From: Parapedobacter deserti
GTDB lineage: Bacteria > Bacteroidota > Bacteroidia > Sphingobacteriales > Sphingobacteriaceae
DNA length: 64,000 nt
NCBI RefSeq assembly: GCF_042646065.1
Contig: NZ_JBHRTA010000008.1
Coordinates: forward strand, 1-64,000
Direction of reading: 5' to 3'
The notes under the pieces were generated by a model. It was given only the letters and a program-made list of their open reading frames with translations, was not told the origin of the DNA and searched no databases. Below, piece by piece: positions 7,619 through 15,910 of the stretch (position 1 is the first letter of the stretch; the number at the start of each line of letters is the position of its first letter). A program made the position numbers and the translations under genes.

Positions 7619-9226
7619 TTATTTTACATCCCAAAATACCTTGTTTTGCGGTGTATCATATGCTCTTACAGCGTTGTAATTTTCAGCGTTGTACATCCGT
7701 TCGTTTTCCGGGTACAGCAACCTGTTAGGCGGTTCTGGAGCCTGAACGGAATTATTGTCTCGGGAAAAGGTCAAGGCGGGGTATTTAGTTCTGCGGTACT
7801 CTGCCCATGCTTGATGCGCCTGCATCACGCCGAAGTTTATCCACCGCTGTATGCCGATTTTTTCCAGTCGTTCTTCTTGGCTGCCTTCGTAACGGATGAG
7901 ATTGTGACTAAGAAACGCATTGATTGCGGCGGGCGTCGGTGGGGTCTTAGGCGTATAGCTCGTGCCGTCGGCATTGTCATTCAAACTATTGATGTAATAG
8001 ATGAAATCGATGGATTGCCGTATGCCCCGCTCATATTCTTCAGCCGCATTTCCGACTCCCCAGCGTTCAGCGGCTTCCGCTTTGAAGAAGCTGATTTCGG
8101 CCGCTGTAATCAGAATGCCGGGATACTTGTCATTTGTACTGTACGTGGCTGAATCCAAACGGGAGATCATGTTAGCGGAAATCAGATCGGCCTGTTGAGT
8201 TGAAGTGAGTGTGGGGTCAAGACCGCGATACTGGCCTTCGCGGTTGCGGGAAAACATAGCATATAGTCTGGGGTCATTTGCGGGGTTCATGTATTCATTA
8301 ATCATAACACCCGGCGCGATGTTCCTCCCCCCAGATTCCAGTCCTCCACGGATACCGGCTCCGTCATCAACGACGACTGAGCGCAGTTGATCACCGCGAG
8401 CGTCGATTTTTACCGAATTCTGGTTATTTGTAATGATAGGGTAAACCGAGGGATTGTTGATTATCTCTGCGGCTATTTCCCGAGCCTTGGCATCGTTTTG
8501 GTAAGAAATGCGCATGGCCAGTCTAAGTCGGAGCGAATTAGCATAAATCTTCCAACCCTCGATGTCTCCTTCATTAAGGATATCCGCACCATTGAACATA
8601 GACTTATAGAACGGAGTAATTTCTGCGGTATTGAGCCAATCTGCGATCCGCTTCAGATCATTCAAAATAAAACTGTATATTTCTTCTTGCGAGTCAAAAG
8701 GCGCATTGCGAATGACGCCACCGCTTTGAACAAGCTGCCCCGCTTCGAAAAAGGGAATATCACCCCACATATCCACTACTTGGGTGGCTTGGTCATAGAA
8801 GAAAATATTTGCAGTCTCCTGAAACAATCGGTATCCCTCTTGCTCCTCTGGAGAGGAAGCCTCAATGTGTCGCTGAAGTTCGCGGTAGGAAGCAACATAG
8901 GAGGTATAAAATAAGCTCCAGTAATCTTGCGTATAGGCGGGATTCTGCTCATACCTTCCGTTAGCGGATTGGTAGCCGTATGTTTGCGAGTACGTGCCTA
9001 ACATGGGGACGCGAAATGTAAAGAAGTGGAAATACCTCGGAAAAATATTATGGGCGCTTCTACGGTCATGATTGTAAAGTAGGCCCGTAAATAGTTTAGG
9101 AACATCCGCATATACCGAGCGTTCAGGATCATAGTAATTGTCGTCGAAATCCGTTTTAGTGCAGGATGCCAACGAAAGTGCTGAAACAAGTACCAGCGTC
9201 GCATATATAATATGTTTATTTTTCAT
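7619..9226 (-). CDS. susD: SusD/RagB-family glycan-binding lipoprotein
   Basis: This 535-residue lipoprotein has signal peptide and lipobox LASC (Cys22). The body is helical and TPR-like, with SusD-type elements: a YWSLFYTSY/YRELQRHI region (about residues 100-120), ANIFFYDQATQVVDMWGDIPFFEAGQ, an ANSLRLRLAMRIS helix, and ITAAEISFFKAEAAERWG near the C-terminal half. The pattern resembles the SusD-like group often annotated as 'SusD and RagB outer membrane lipoprotein'. It caps the SusC transporter at the cell surface and binds the incoming oligosaccharide. It lies 37 bp downstream of its susC partner and shares its operon. The lipoprotein and enzyme genes follow after a terminator hairpin. Confidence 0.93.
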   Translation of the reverse strand: MKNKHIIYATLVLVSALSLASCTKTDFDDNYYDPERSVYADVPKLFTGLLYNHDRRSAHNIFPRYFHFFTFRVPMLGTYSQTYGYQSANGRYEQNPAYTQDYWSLFYTSYVASYRELQRHIEASSPEEQEGYRLFQETANIFFYDQATQVVDMWGDIPFFEAGQLVQSGGVIRNAPFDSQEEIYSFILNDLKRIADWLNTAEITPFYKSMFNGADILNEGDIEGWKIYANSLRLRLAMRISYQNDAKAREIAAEIINNPSVYPIITNNQNSVKIDARGDQLRSVVVDDGAGIRGGLESGGRNIAPGVMINEYMNPANDPRLYAMFSRNREGQYRGLDPTLTSTQQADLISANMISRLDSATYSTNDKYPGILITAAEISFFKAEAAERWGVGNAAEEYERGIRQSIDFIYYINSLNDNADGTSYTPKTPPTPAAINAFLSHNLIRYEGSQEERLEKIGIQRWINFGVMQAHQAWAEYRRTKYPALTFSRDNNSVQAPEPPNRLLYPENERMYNAENYNAVRAYDTPQNKVFWDVK

Positions 9227-9263
9227 GATTGTTGCATTTGTTAAAATTCATTGACTTATTCTC

Positions 9264-12200
9264 TTAAAATGCGGCGCGCAACGTGAGTCCGAATGACCGT
9301 GGTACAATACCTGCATTACCGATATTCGCCCGCGTCAACCAGTCCGTTCCGATGGTTGCTTCAGGATCCAGATGAGGTATGGTTTTATGCAAAAAGAAAA
9401 GGTTTCTACCGTAAGCAGAAATGGCAACACGGCTTGCTTTTAGCCTGTCGGCAATACCAGATGGCAACGTGTACGTCAATGCGATTTCTCGCATACGTAT
9501 AAAGTCATTGTCGAATATCGCGCGCTCATAGGTTCCCGTTACCCCTTGTCCTGGAAAAGCACCCCAGCCATGGCTCAAACGGTAGTATGCCCCCGCTTCA
9601 ATAATTCGCGTATTAGGCTCTCCATTGGCTGTTACTCCACCCAGAATGATTCCGTCATTAAAGATTGCCTCACCATTAGGTCCAACACTTGTGCCTGCGG
9701 GCACTTGAACGAAGTTGCCATCGGCATTTCGGTAGTAAGGTATACCTCCCGTCTGTTCATCACGGCCAGGTAAGGTCTCAGTAAACATGCCGGCACTTCG
9801 ACCGTAGTGAATAGCAGGAGAAAATACTTGGCCGCCGAAACGGAAGTCGATCACGGTATTCAGCATTATTCCTTTATAACTAAAGCTGTTTAGAAATCCA
9901 CCTACAACCTTGGGCTGGATGTTGCCAGCATGGACCATCTGGCTAAAGTTTGGTACGTAATGGCCGTTTTCTCCCACTAATAGCTCTCCATTTTGGTGCT
10001 GGGAGAGGGTATAGGTGAATATATCACCTGCGGCATGTCCCACCCTCGAACGCACATAAATCGATCCGCCATCTACATCAAAGTGGTTGATTTCACTCAT
10101 GCCATCCTGCAAAGCGGTAACCCGGTTTCTGTTGAAGCCAAAATTGATGCGCGAATCCCAAGAAAAGGCGTTATTTCGGATGGGAGTGCCCGATAGGCCG
10201 AGTTCCAAACCATAGTTCCGCATGTTGCCGACATTTTGCATGATCCGTTGTGCCCCTGTGCTATAAGCTACGTCAAGCGGTAGAATCATATCGACAATAT
10301 TGTTATTGTAGTATGTGACGTCGAAACCTATGCGGTTGCCTACCAATTGGGTTTCCCAGCCGATTTCAAATTCATGCTTGATTTCATTGCGCAATTCATT
10401 ATTTCCGTACTCAGTTTGAGGATTTAGCGTAGGTGTGCCGCTTGCTGAGTTAGCGTTATAGACCACGTTTGTCGCATAGGGAACGGGCGGGTTACCGACG
10501 ACGCCGTATGAAGCTCTAAGCTTGCTGTAATCGACGAAAGAGGGAAGTGTAAACGCGTTACTCAATTCAAAAGCTGAACTTACTGAAGGGAAATAAAATA
10601 CGTTATTTCCCGGAGCGAGTGTCGAGGCACGCTCCTGGCGAAGCGATCCCTCTACAAATAGGTAGTTATTGATGTCAAATCCAAGGATTGCAAACAATCC
10701 GTCTTTAACCAATGTCTGCCGAGTAGATGTTCCACCCGAAATCTGGTTGGATGCAGATAGACTAAACCAATTAACCGTCGACAATCCGCCCCGCGTGGTT
10801 TGATTTGTAAACACATAGCTTTCTTCACGTGCCTGATAGCCAGCCTGTGCAGATAGTCCGATCCGATCAGATAGTTGAGTGTTATAACTAAGCAACAGAT
10901 CTCCGTAAGTAAATTGTAGACGGTCGGATCCAGTGCTATATCCACCCGATGTGCCAACGTGTAACGGTACTTCGTTAGATTGTTTGTGCTCCCGAGATTG
11001 ATTGGTGAAGTCCGTGCCCAACCGGCCACGGATTGATAAACTCTCTAAAATATTGTAAGTGACGGTCGCAGCTCCCATCAGCCTATTGTTTCGTTCGATC
11101 AGCTGATTTTCTCGTTGGTGCCAAAAATAGTCCATATAGTCTGTTCCTGCCGTCGGTAGTACAAATGCCTCTTCAGGGTCATTTTGACGGTTGGCTGATG
11201 TCACATATTTGAAACCGCGGGAAGTCCGGTACCGATCCATAAACCAGCGAATGTCCTGAGCTGGGCTTAAGAATCCGGTGTAGTTGTTGGTCAGTCGGTC
11301 AATCATGTGTGGGCGGTTGGTGATTTGTTCGTTGACATAGTTCGCCACTAAGTCGACAGAGATCTTTGGCGTAACAATGTATGAGGAATTCAGATTAAAG
11401 GTGTTTTTGCCCTGCGGGCCACTTTCCATCACGCTTTGATAGTCATTTCTCGTATAGGAAAAGCGGTAATTGCCGTTAACCGCGCTGTTAAATATTGCAA
11501 TATTGTAAATGCCATTGTGACCATTCCTATAGAACTGCTGATAGTTGTCTCGGTGAGCGACGTAGGGGCGAAGTTGGCCATCCCAATACAAAGTTTCCTT
11601 TCCGTCAAAACGTGGGCCGAATTGCGCCCATCCGCCAAAATGAGGATGCCGGACAATGTCACCATTGCTCAAATGGCTGGGTGCAGGGACACTGACCGTA
11701 TTTGAATTAGTCGGGTCGCCCAGCCATATTCGGCCATTCTGCACTACACGCTCGATAAAGCCGGCGTCGTTAGTGCCGAAATTAGCTTGAGCTATACTTC
11801 TTTCGTATCCTACACCGAAATCAAATTGGTAATCCGGCAATACGCCGACTTGTTCGATGCCGTAGGTAGCGCTGAACTCAACGCCAAATCCGTCAGAGCC
11901 ACGCCCACTTTTTGTGGTTACTACAATAACACCTGCCGCAGCATCGGAACCGTACAGGGCGGACGCCGCAGCACCTTTCAGGATATTAATGCTTTCGATG
12001 TTTTCAGGATTGATGTCCAAGATTCCATTGCCCCTAATGCGCTGATCCGCCCAGTAACCATCGTTATTCGCTTCGCCATTTCGTGTGATGACGCCATCGA
12101 CTACTAGGAGGGGTTGACGCTGGAAACTGATGGAGTTCATGTTTCCCCGGATGTCGATCGCTACAGCCGAATTTCCACCGCCAGCGTTTGTGTTAATGCT

Positions 12201-12650
12201 CACACCGGTGGCCTTGCCGTATAATGCCGAAGCGAAGTTGGTTGGTGCCGCTTGAGTAATTTCAGCGCCGCTTACCGTAGATACCGCGTATCCAAGTTTG
12301 CGTTGCTCGCGTTTGATACCCATTGCGGTTACCACTACTTCACCAAGCTCGCTTGCGTCTTCTTTGAGCTGAACATTAACCGTGTTAGAAGCGCCAACCT
12401 TAACTTCTTGCATCTGATAACCAATGATGGAAAATCGCAGTGTCTCACCCTGTGACGCCTGGATCGAGTAACGTCCGTCGGTATCAGTCTGCGTACCCCT
12501 TGTGGTCCCCTGTACCGAGACACTTACCCCCGGCAGCGGGCCATTTGCATCCGTCACGACCCCGGAGACGGTCTGCTGTGCATGGATTATGGTCGCCGTG
12601 CCAAACAAGGCCATGATCACCATGCAACACTTTACGTAAAAAATTCTCAT
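9264..12650 (-). CDS. susC: SusC/RagA-family TonB-dependent outer-membrane transporter
   Basis: This 1128-residue protein has a signal peptide ending HAQ (about 25). A carboxypeptidase-regulatory-like repeat domain (VSGVVTDANGPLPGVSVSVQGT, about 28-105) is followed by a TonB-box-like ELGEVVVTAMG, a plug domain (about 115-250, with LLVVDGVITRNGE and INILKGAAASALYGSDAAAGVIVVTTK), then a beta-barrel ending in Phe. There is no STN domain, so I see no sign of anti-sigma signalling through this receptor. It imports glycan fragments with SusD. The start is 40 bp from the stop of the ROK gene upstream on the same strand, so the two may be co-transcribed. Confidence 0.95.
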   Translation of the reverse strand: MRIFYVKCCMVIMALFGTATIIHAQQTVSGVVTDANGPLPGVSVSVQGTTRGTQTDTDGRYSIQASQGETLRFSIIGYQMQEVKVGASNTVNVQLKEDASELGEVVVTAMGIKREQRKLGYAVSTVSGAEITQAAPTNFASALYGKATGVSINTNAGGGNSAVAIDIRGNMNSISFQRQPLLVVDGVITRNGEANNDGYWADQRIRGNGILDINPENIESINILKGAAASALYGSDAAAGVIVVTTKSGRGSDGFGVEFSATYGIEQVGVLPDYQFDFGVGYERSIAQANFGTNDAGFIERVVQNGRIWLGDPTNSNTVSVPAPSHLSNGDIVRHPHFGGWAQFGPRFDGKETLYWDGQLRPYVAHRDNYQQFYRNGHNGIYNIAIFNSAVNGNYRFSYTRNDYQSVMESGPQGKNTFNLNSSYIVTPKISVDLVANYVNEQITNRPHMIDRLTNNYTGFLSPAQDIRWFMDRYRTSRGFKYVTSANRQNDPEEAFVLPTAGTDYMDYFWHQRENQLIERNNRLMGAATVTYNILESLSIRGRLGTDFTNQSREHKQSNEVPLHVGTSGGYSTGSDRLQFTYGDLLLSYNTQLSDRIGLSAQAGYQAREESYVFTNQTTRGGLSTVNWFSLSASNQISGGTSTRQTLVKDGLFAILGFDINNYLFVEGSLRQERASTLAPGNNVFYFPSVSSAFELSNAFTLPSFVDYSKLRASYGVVGNPPVPYATNVVYNANSASGTPTLNPQTEYGNNELRNEIKHEFEIGWETQLVGNRIGFDVTYYNNNIVDMILPLDVAYSTGAQRIMQNVGNMRNYGLELGLSGTPIRNNAFSWDSRINFGFNRNRVTALQDGMSEINHFDVDGGSIYVRSRVGHAAGDIFTYTLSQHQNGELLVGENGHYVPNFSQMVHAGNIQPKVVGGFLNSFSYKGIMLNTVIDFRFGGQVFSPAIHYGRSAGMFTETLPGRDEQTGGIPYYRNADGNFVQVPAGTSVGPNGEAIFNDGIILGGVTANGEPNTRIIEAGAYYRLSHGWGAFPGQGVTGTYERAIFDNDFIRMREIALTYTLPSGIADRLKASRVAISAYGRNLFFLHKTIPHLDPEATIGTDWLTRANIGNAGIVPRSFGLTLRAAF

Positions 12651-12690
12651 GTTTTGTGTTGTTTTTATTTGGTTAAAAAAAAGACTTTGA

Positions 12691-13926
12691 TCAAGAGATA
12701 CTTAACTTCCGCGCAGTTGCATTTAGCCCTGCATCAACGTGTTGGCCCAATTGATAATTTTCAATCACCAGGCTTGCTGCGCCTAACAGCTCGGCTTGGT
12801 AGCTCAATTCGGACACCACCACTTCGGTGTTTTCAACCAATCGCGGAATACAAAATTCATTGATGGCCCGTTGCACGGGCGGCAGTAGTAGCCTGCCAGC
12901 TGCCGACCCCCGTCCACTGATGACCACTCGCCTGGGATTCATGATGTGAATTAGCGTGGCAATGCCTTTGCCCATCATAAAGGCCGCATCCGAAAGTGAT
13001 GCAACAGCTAACTGGTCGCCGCTACAGGCCGCTTCAATAAGGTGGTCACCCTCTGCTTTGCTATGATCTAAAAATAGCTTTTCGAGCCGTGAGTTGGTGC
13101 CATTGGCAATGGCTTGCTTGGCGTTTTCGACGGCTACGAGTAATGATGCATCCACCTCCAAACAACCACGTTTTCCGCAGGAGCAAAGCTTGTTGGAGTG
13201 GGAAAGCGGTATGTGGCTGAACTCCCCGGCGTAGCCGTTGTGTCCCCTGAATAAACTGCCATTGACAATCATTCCCAACCCGACGCCCCAGCCCATGTTC
13301 ACGACCATCACATCCTGCATATCCTTTGCAGCCCCAAAATGCAGTTCAGCAATGGCGATGGCGCTTGAATCGTTTTCAATGTAAGTAGGGATGCCCGTAC
13401 GCTTGGTTATCCAGTCTCGCAACCCTACATCGCCCGTATCGGTAAGAAAACTGGCGTTCACGCCCTTTTCAATATCTATAAACCCCGGCATGGCAATGCC
13501 GATGCCAACAATATGTGTACGCCGAACGGTGGATGACGTGAGGTATTTATCGATAGATACGCTCAGCTGTTGGAGCGCTTCCGGATTGTTCTGCAGCGGA
13601 AGGGAAAAGCCTGCCTCGGGATGTACGGCTTCATTTACCAGGTTGTACAGAACAATCCGAGTGATAAACTGATCCATTGCAATAGCCAGAACATACCGTT
13701 TCATTTTTTCGTTGAGCCGGTACTTAACGGGCCGCCTACCCCCCGTGGAAGGGGCCAGTCCATCTTCTACCACATAGCCGTCTTTTACAAAGATATTCAT
13801 GATGCTGGTGATGTTGGGTACGCTTTTATTGGTATACGCACTCAGCTCGGCCAAGGATAATGCACCTTTGTAATAAAGCAACTTGAATATCGCTTTTCTT
13901 AGCTGGTCTGTTCGGTGGAGTTTCAC
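12691..13926 (-). CDS. ROK-family transcriptional regulator of the PUL
   Basis: This 411-residue protein has an N-terminal winged helix-turn-helix (about residues 10-60, with SVPNITSIMNIFVKDGYV) and a ROK sugar-binding domain. Zinc ligands lie in CSCGKRGCLEV (C248, C250, C255), preceded by GYAGEFSH (H238 fits the fourth ligand). IENDSSAIAIAE carries the Asp that acts as catalytic base in ROK kinases, but the HTH points to a NagC/Mlc-like regulator. By family knowledge the effector is a sugar or amino sugar, which fits a GlcNAc/fucose PUL. It is first in the ROK-susC-susD run and has a good promoter at 13968-13999. Its orientation, divergent from the NagX gene, suggests it controls both directions (inference). 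Confidence 0.88.
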   Translation of the reverse strand: MKLHRTDQLRKAIFKLLYYKGALSLAELSAYTNKSVPNITSIMNIFVKDGYVVEDGLAPSTGGRRPVKYRLNEKMKRYVLAIAMDQFITRIVLYNLVNEAVHPEAGFSLPLQNNPEALQQLSVSIDKYLTSSTVRRTHIVGIGIAMPGFIDIEKGVNASFLTDTGDVGLRDWITKRTGIPTYIENDSSAIAIAELHFGAAKDMQDVMVVNMGWGVGLGMIVNGSLFRGHNGYAGEFSHIPLSHSNKLCSCGKRGCLEVDASLLVAVENAKQAIANGTNSRLEKLFLDHSKAEGDHLIEAACSGDQLAVASLSDAAFMMGKGIATLIHIMNPRRVVISGRGSAAGRLLLPPVQRAINEFCIPRLVENTEVVVSELSYQAELLGAASLVIENYQLGQHVDAGLNATARKLSIS

Positions 13927-13967
13927 AATTTAGTAATGAATCGGTGCCGCTAAATTAATAACTTATG

Positions 13968-13999
13968 CAAACTTAATAAATTCTTGACATTTGAATAAA
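13968..13999 (-). promoter_or_regulatory. Bacteroidota-type promoter of the ROK gene
   Basis: On the minus strand the -7 box is TAAGTTTG (13975-13968), a full match to TAnnTTTG. Exactly 20 bp upstream is TTTA in the -33 position (13999-13996), one base from TTTG. Transcription would begin near 13963, leaving a leader of about 37 nt. Confidence 0.6.
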
Positions 14000-14109
14000 A
14001 TCTTTTTAAAAAAAAATGTTAAGACGTGTTATTTCGTTGGTTTATAAGATGATACGGTTTGTGGTTTCAGCTTCCGACTGGATATTTTCCTTTTTAATTT
14101 AATTCGGTT

Positions 14110-14117
14110 TACTTTTG
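14110..14117 (+). promoter_or_regulatory. -7 box of the nagX-like gene
   Basis: TACTTTTG is a full match to TAnnTTTG, 32 bp before the ATG. The -33 element is poor (only T-rich sequence at 14085-14095), so the promoter may need an activator or relief from ROK control. Confidence 0.5.
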
Positions 14118-14149
14118 GTCCCAACCGCCCCGATCACTGATTTGACAAG

Positions 14150-15331
14150 ATGAACAACAGATACCATTCCCTTGATGTATTCCGCGGAGCCACCGTGGCA
14201 TTGATGATTCTGGTAAACAACCCAGGAAGCTGGTCGCACCTTTTTTCGCCCTTGAAGCACGCCGACTGGCACGGCTGTACCCCGACAGACTTGGTATTCC
14301 CTTTCTTCCTATTTGCAGTTGGGAATGCTATGGCGTTTGTAATGCCTCGCTTGCGTGAAGCGGGGGATATGGTTTTCTGGAGAAAGGTGCTGAAACGCAC
14401 CGCGCTGATATTCGGTATTGGTTTGCTGCTGAATTGGTGGCCATTTCTCCAATGGCGTGAAGGGGAGTTGGTGATGAAGCACTGGGTCAATCCGGCGGAT
14501 CCCAGCAGTGGTATCCGGATATTGGGCGTGCTGCAACGGATCGCCCTGGCTTATTGCTTTGCTTCGATCTTGGTTTACTACCTAAAAGAGAAGTGGGTGA
14601 TTGGCGTGTCGGGGTTGATATTATTGGTGTATTGGGTGCTATGTGCCACGTTTGGGGGTTCGGATCCTTACAGCTTGGCGGGTTGGTTCGGTACGGCCAT
14701 TGATAAGCAGGTGCTAGGCGTAGCCCACCTATACAAGGGAGAAGGTGTTCCCTTTGATCCGGAAGGCTTGGTGAGCACGCTGCCGTCCATTGTACAGGTC
14801 GTGCTGGGCTATCTCACCGGCCGGTATATCAGGGCGCAGGGTAGCGTGGAATGGTTGTGGCCGAAATCGCGGCCATCAGCCGAGCCCATTTATAGTATGC
14901 TGAGCGGATTGTTTGTGGTGGCTGTACTATTAGTGTTGTTGGGGTTGTTCTGGGGGCTTGCGTTCCCCATTAATAAAAAAATATGGACGAGTTCATATGT
15001 CCTTCATACTACGGGACTCGCGCTGTTGACTATCGGAACAATGATTTGGTTCATCGAGATTCGGGATGTGCGGAACGGACTCACGAGGTTTTTTGACGTG
15101 TTCGGCAAAAATCCTTTGTTTATTTTTGTCCTCAGCGGCGCACTGCCCCGACTGCTCGGGCTGGTGAGGGTGGGGGATACCACGCCGCTCCGGTGGTTCT
15201 ATACCGAAGTGTGTGCGAAAATACCCGGGCCGCCGGAAGTGGGGTCAATTTGCTATGCATTGGCTTTCCTAGCGCTGTGTTGGGCGATTTGCTTCCTGCT
15301 GGATCGGAAAGGTATTTATATTAAAGTGTGA
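14150..15331 (+). CDS. NagX-like / DUF5009 heparan-alpha-glucosaminide acetyltransferase-family membrane protein
   Basis: This 393-residue polytopic inner-membrane protein has about ten hydrophobic segments. Its N-terminus SLDVFRGATVALMILVNNPG and the following HADWHGCTPTDLVFPFFLF are the hallmark of the HGSNAT/YeiB-like acyltransferase family. In human lysosomes the homologue acetylates terminal glucosamine of heparan sulfate using cytosolic acetyl-CoA. In bacteria members named NagX sit in N-acetylglucosamine loci and have been proposed as GlcNAc transporters or acetyltransferases. Its position divergent from a ROK regulator and PUL with chitinase-like GH18 supports an amino-sugar role. The exact reaction is not readable from sequence. 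Confidence 0.8.
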   Translation: MNNRYHSLDVFRGATVALMILVNNPGSWSHLFSPLKHADWHGCTPTDLVFPFFLFAVGNAMAFVMPRLREAGDMVFWRKVLKRTALIFGIGLLLNWWPFLQWREGELVMKHWVNPADPSSGIRILGVLQRIALAYCFASILVYYLKEKWVIGVSGLILLVYWVLCATFGGSDPYSLAGWFGTAIDKQVLGVAHLYKGEGVPFDPEGLVSTLPSIVQVVLGYLTGRYIRAQGSVEWLWPKSRPSAEPIYSMLSGLFVVAVLLVLLGLFWGLAFPINKKIWTSSYVLHTTGLALLTIGTMIWFIEIRDVRNGLTRFFDVFGKNPLFIFVLSGALPRLLGLVRVGDTTPLRWFYTEVCAKIPGPPEVGSICYALAFLALCWAICFLLDRKGIYIKV

Positions 15332-15408
15332 CAAAGCGTAGGAGCCAGGTAGATCAACGCCCCTTACCCTTTGCAGTAGTTTGTTCAATGCTCATAATGT
15401 TGCAGTTA

Positions 15409-15440
15409 TTTGGAAAGTAACCGGAATTCACGTACATTTG
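15409..15440 (+). promoter_or_regulatory. promoter of rpsO
   Basis: TTTG (15409-15412), 20 bp, then TACATTTG (15433-15440) is a textbook Bacteroidota promoter. The start would be near 15446, giving a leader of about 40 nt before the rpsO ATG. S15 often controls its own mRNA through such a leader; I see no clear conserved structure here. Confidence 0.8.
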
Positions 15441-15484
15441 CGCACAGTTAATTATTTTATCAACGCTTTAATATTATTCAAGTA

Positions 15485-15763
15485 ATGTATTTAAGTAAAG
15501 AGTACAAGGCGGACATCTTCGCCGAATTTGCCGGAAGCGCCGAAAACACCGGATCGGCGGAAGGACAGGTGGCTTTGTTCACCAAACGGATTGCTCACTT
15601 GACGGAGCATTTGAAAAAGAACAGGAAAGATTTTGCTACCCAGCGCTCATTGCAGAAACTGGTAGGTAAGCGTCGGTCGTTGTTGAAATACCTCTACAAC
15701 AAGGACATCGAGCGTTATCGGGCGATTATCAAGGGGCTTGGGTTGCGTGATATCATCAAATAA
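15485..15763 (+). CDS. rpsO: 30S ribosomal protein S15
   Basis: This 92-residue protein is close to the usual S15 length of ~89. It carries the family core GSAEGQVALFTKRIAHLTEHLKKN and the C-terminal RRSLLKYLYNKDIERYRAIIKGLGLRD. S15 binds the central domain of 16S rRNA early in 30S assembly and helps form an intersubunit bridge. It is monocistronic, with its own promoter and a strong terminator, and precedes pnp as in many bacteria. Confidence 0.98.
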   Translation: MYLSKEYKADIFAEFAGSAENTGSAEGQVALFTKRIAHLTEHLKKNRKDFATQRSLQKLVGKRRSLLKYLYNKDIERYRAIIKGLGLRDIIK

Positions 15764-15788
15764 CTTTCAGGTAAAATTTTTAAATGAG

Positions 15789-15824
15789 GCCATCCGCAGA
15801 TTGACGGATGGCTTTTTATTTTTA
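15789..15824 (+). terminator. intrinsic terminator of rpsO
   Basis: GCCATCCG (15789-15796) pairs with CGGATGGC (15805-15812), with an 8-nt loop, then TTTTTATTTTTATT. It is immediately upstream of the pnp -7 box, so termination and initiation are packed within 45 bp. Confidence 0.9.
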
Positions 15825-15825
15825 T

Positions 15826-15833
15826 TACCTTTG
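15826..15833 (+). promoter_or_regulatory. -7 box of pnp
   Basis: TACCTTTG fully matches TAnnTTTG. The best -33 candidate is TTG at 15801-15803, inside the loop of the rpsO terminator, 22 bp upstream. The start would be near 15839, leaving a leader of about 72 nt before the pnp ATG. Confidence 0.6.
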
Positions 15834-15910
15834 TGCAGAGTTCAAAAGGTCAATTATAGAGAAATGGTGCGCTGCCTAAAGACGAACGGCACACCGCATG
15901 GAAACAACAA

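Larger units (their letters stand above)
13927..14149. other. divergent regulatory region between ROK gene and nagX-like gene
   Basis: This AT-rich 223-bp spacer contains divergent promoter elements, listed separately. The middle (about 13978-14030) is nearly pure A/T with a loose ATTC-N9-GAAT inverted repeat (980-983 and 993-996 of the 13-kb block) overlapping the ROK -33 region. That could be an operator, but the match is weak. Confidence 0.4.
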
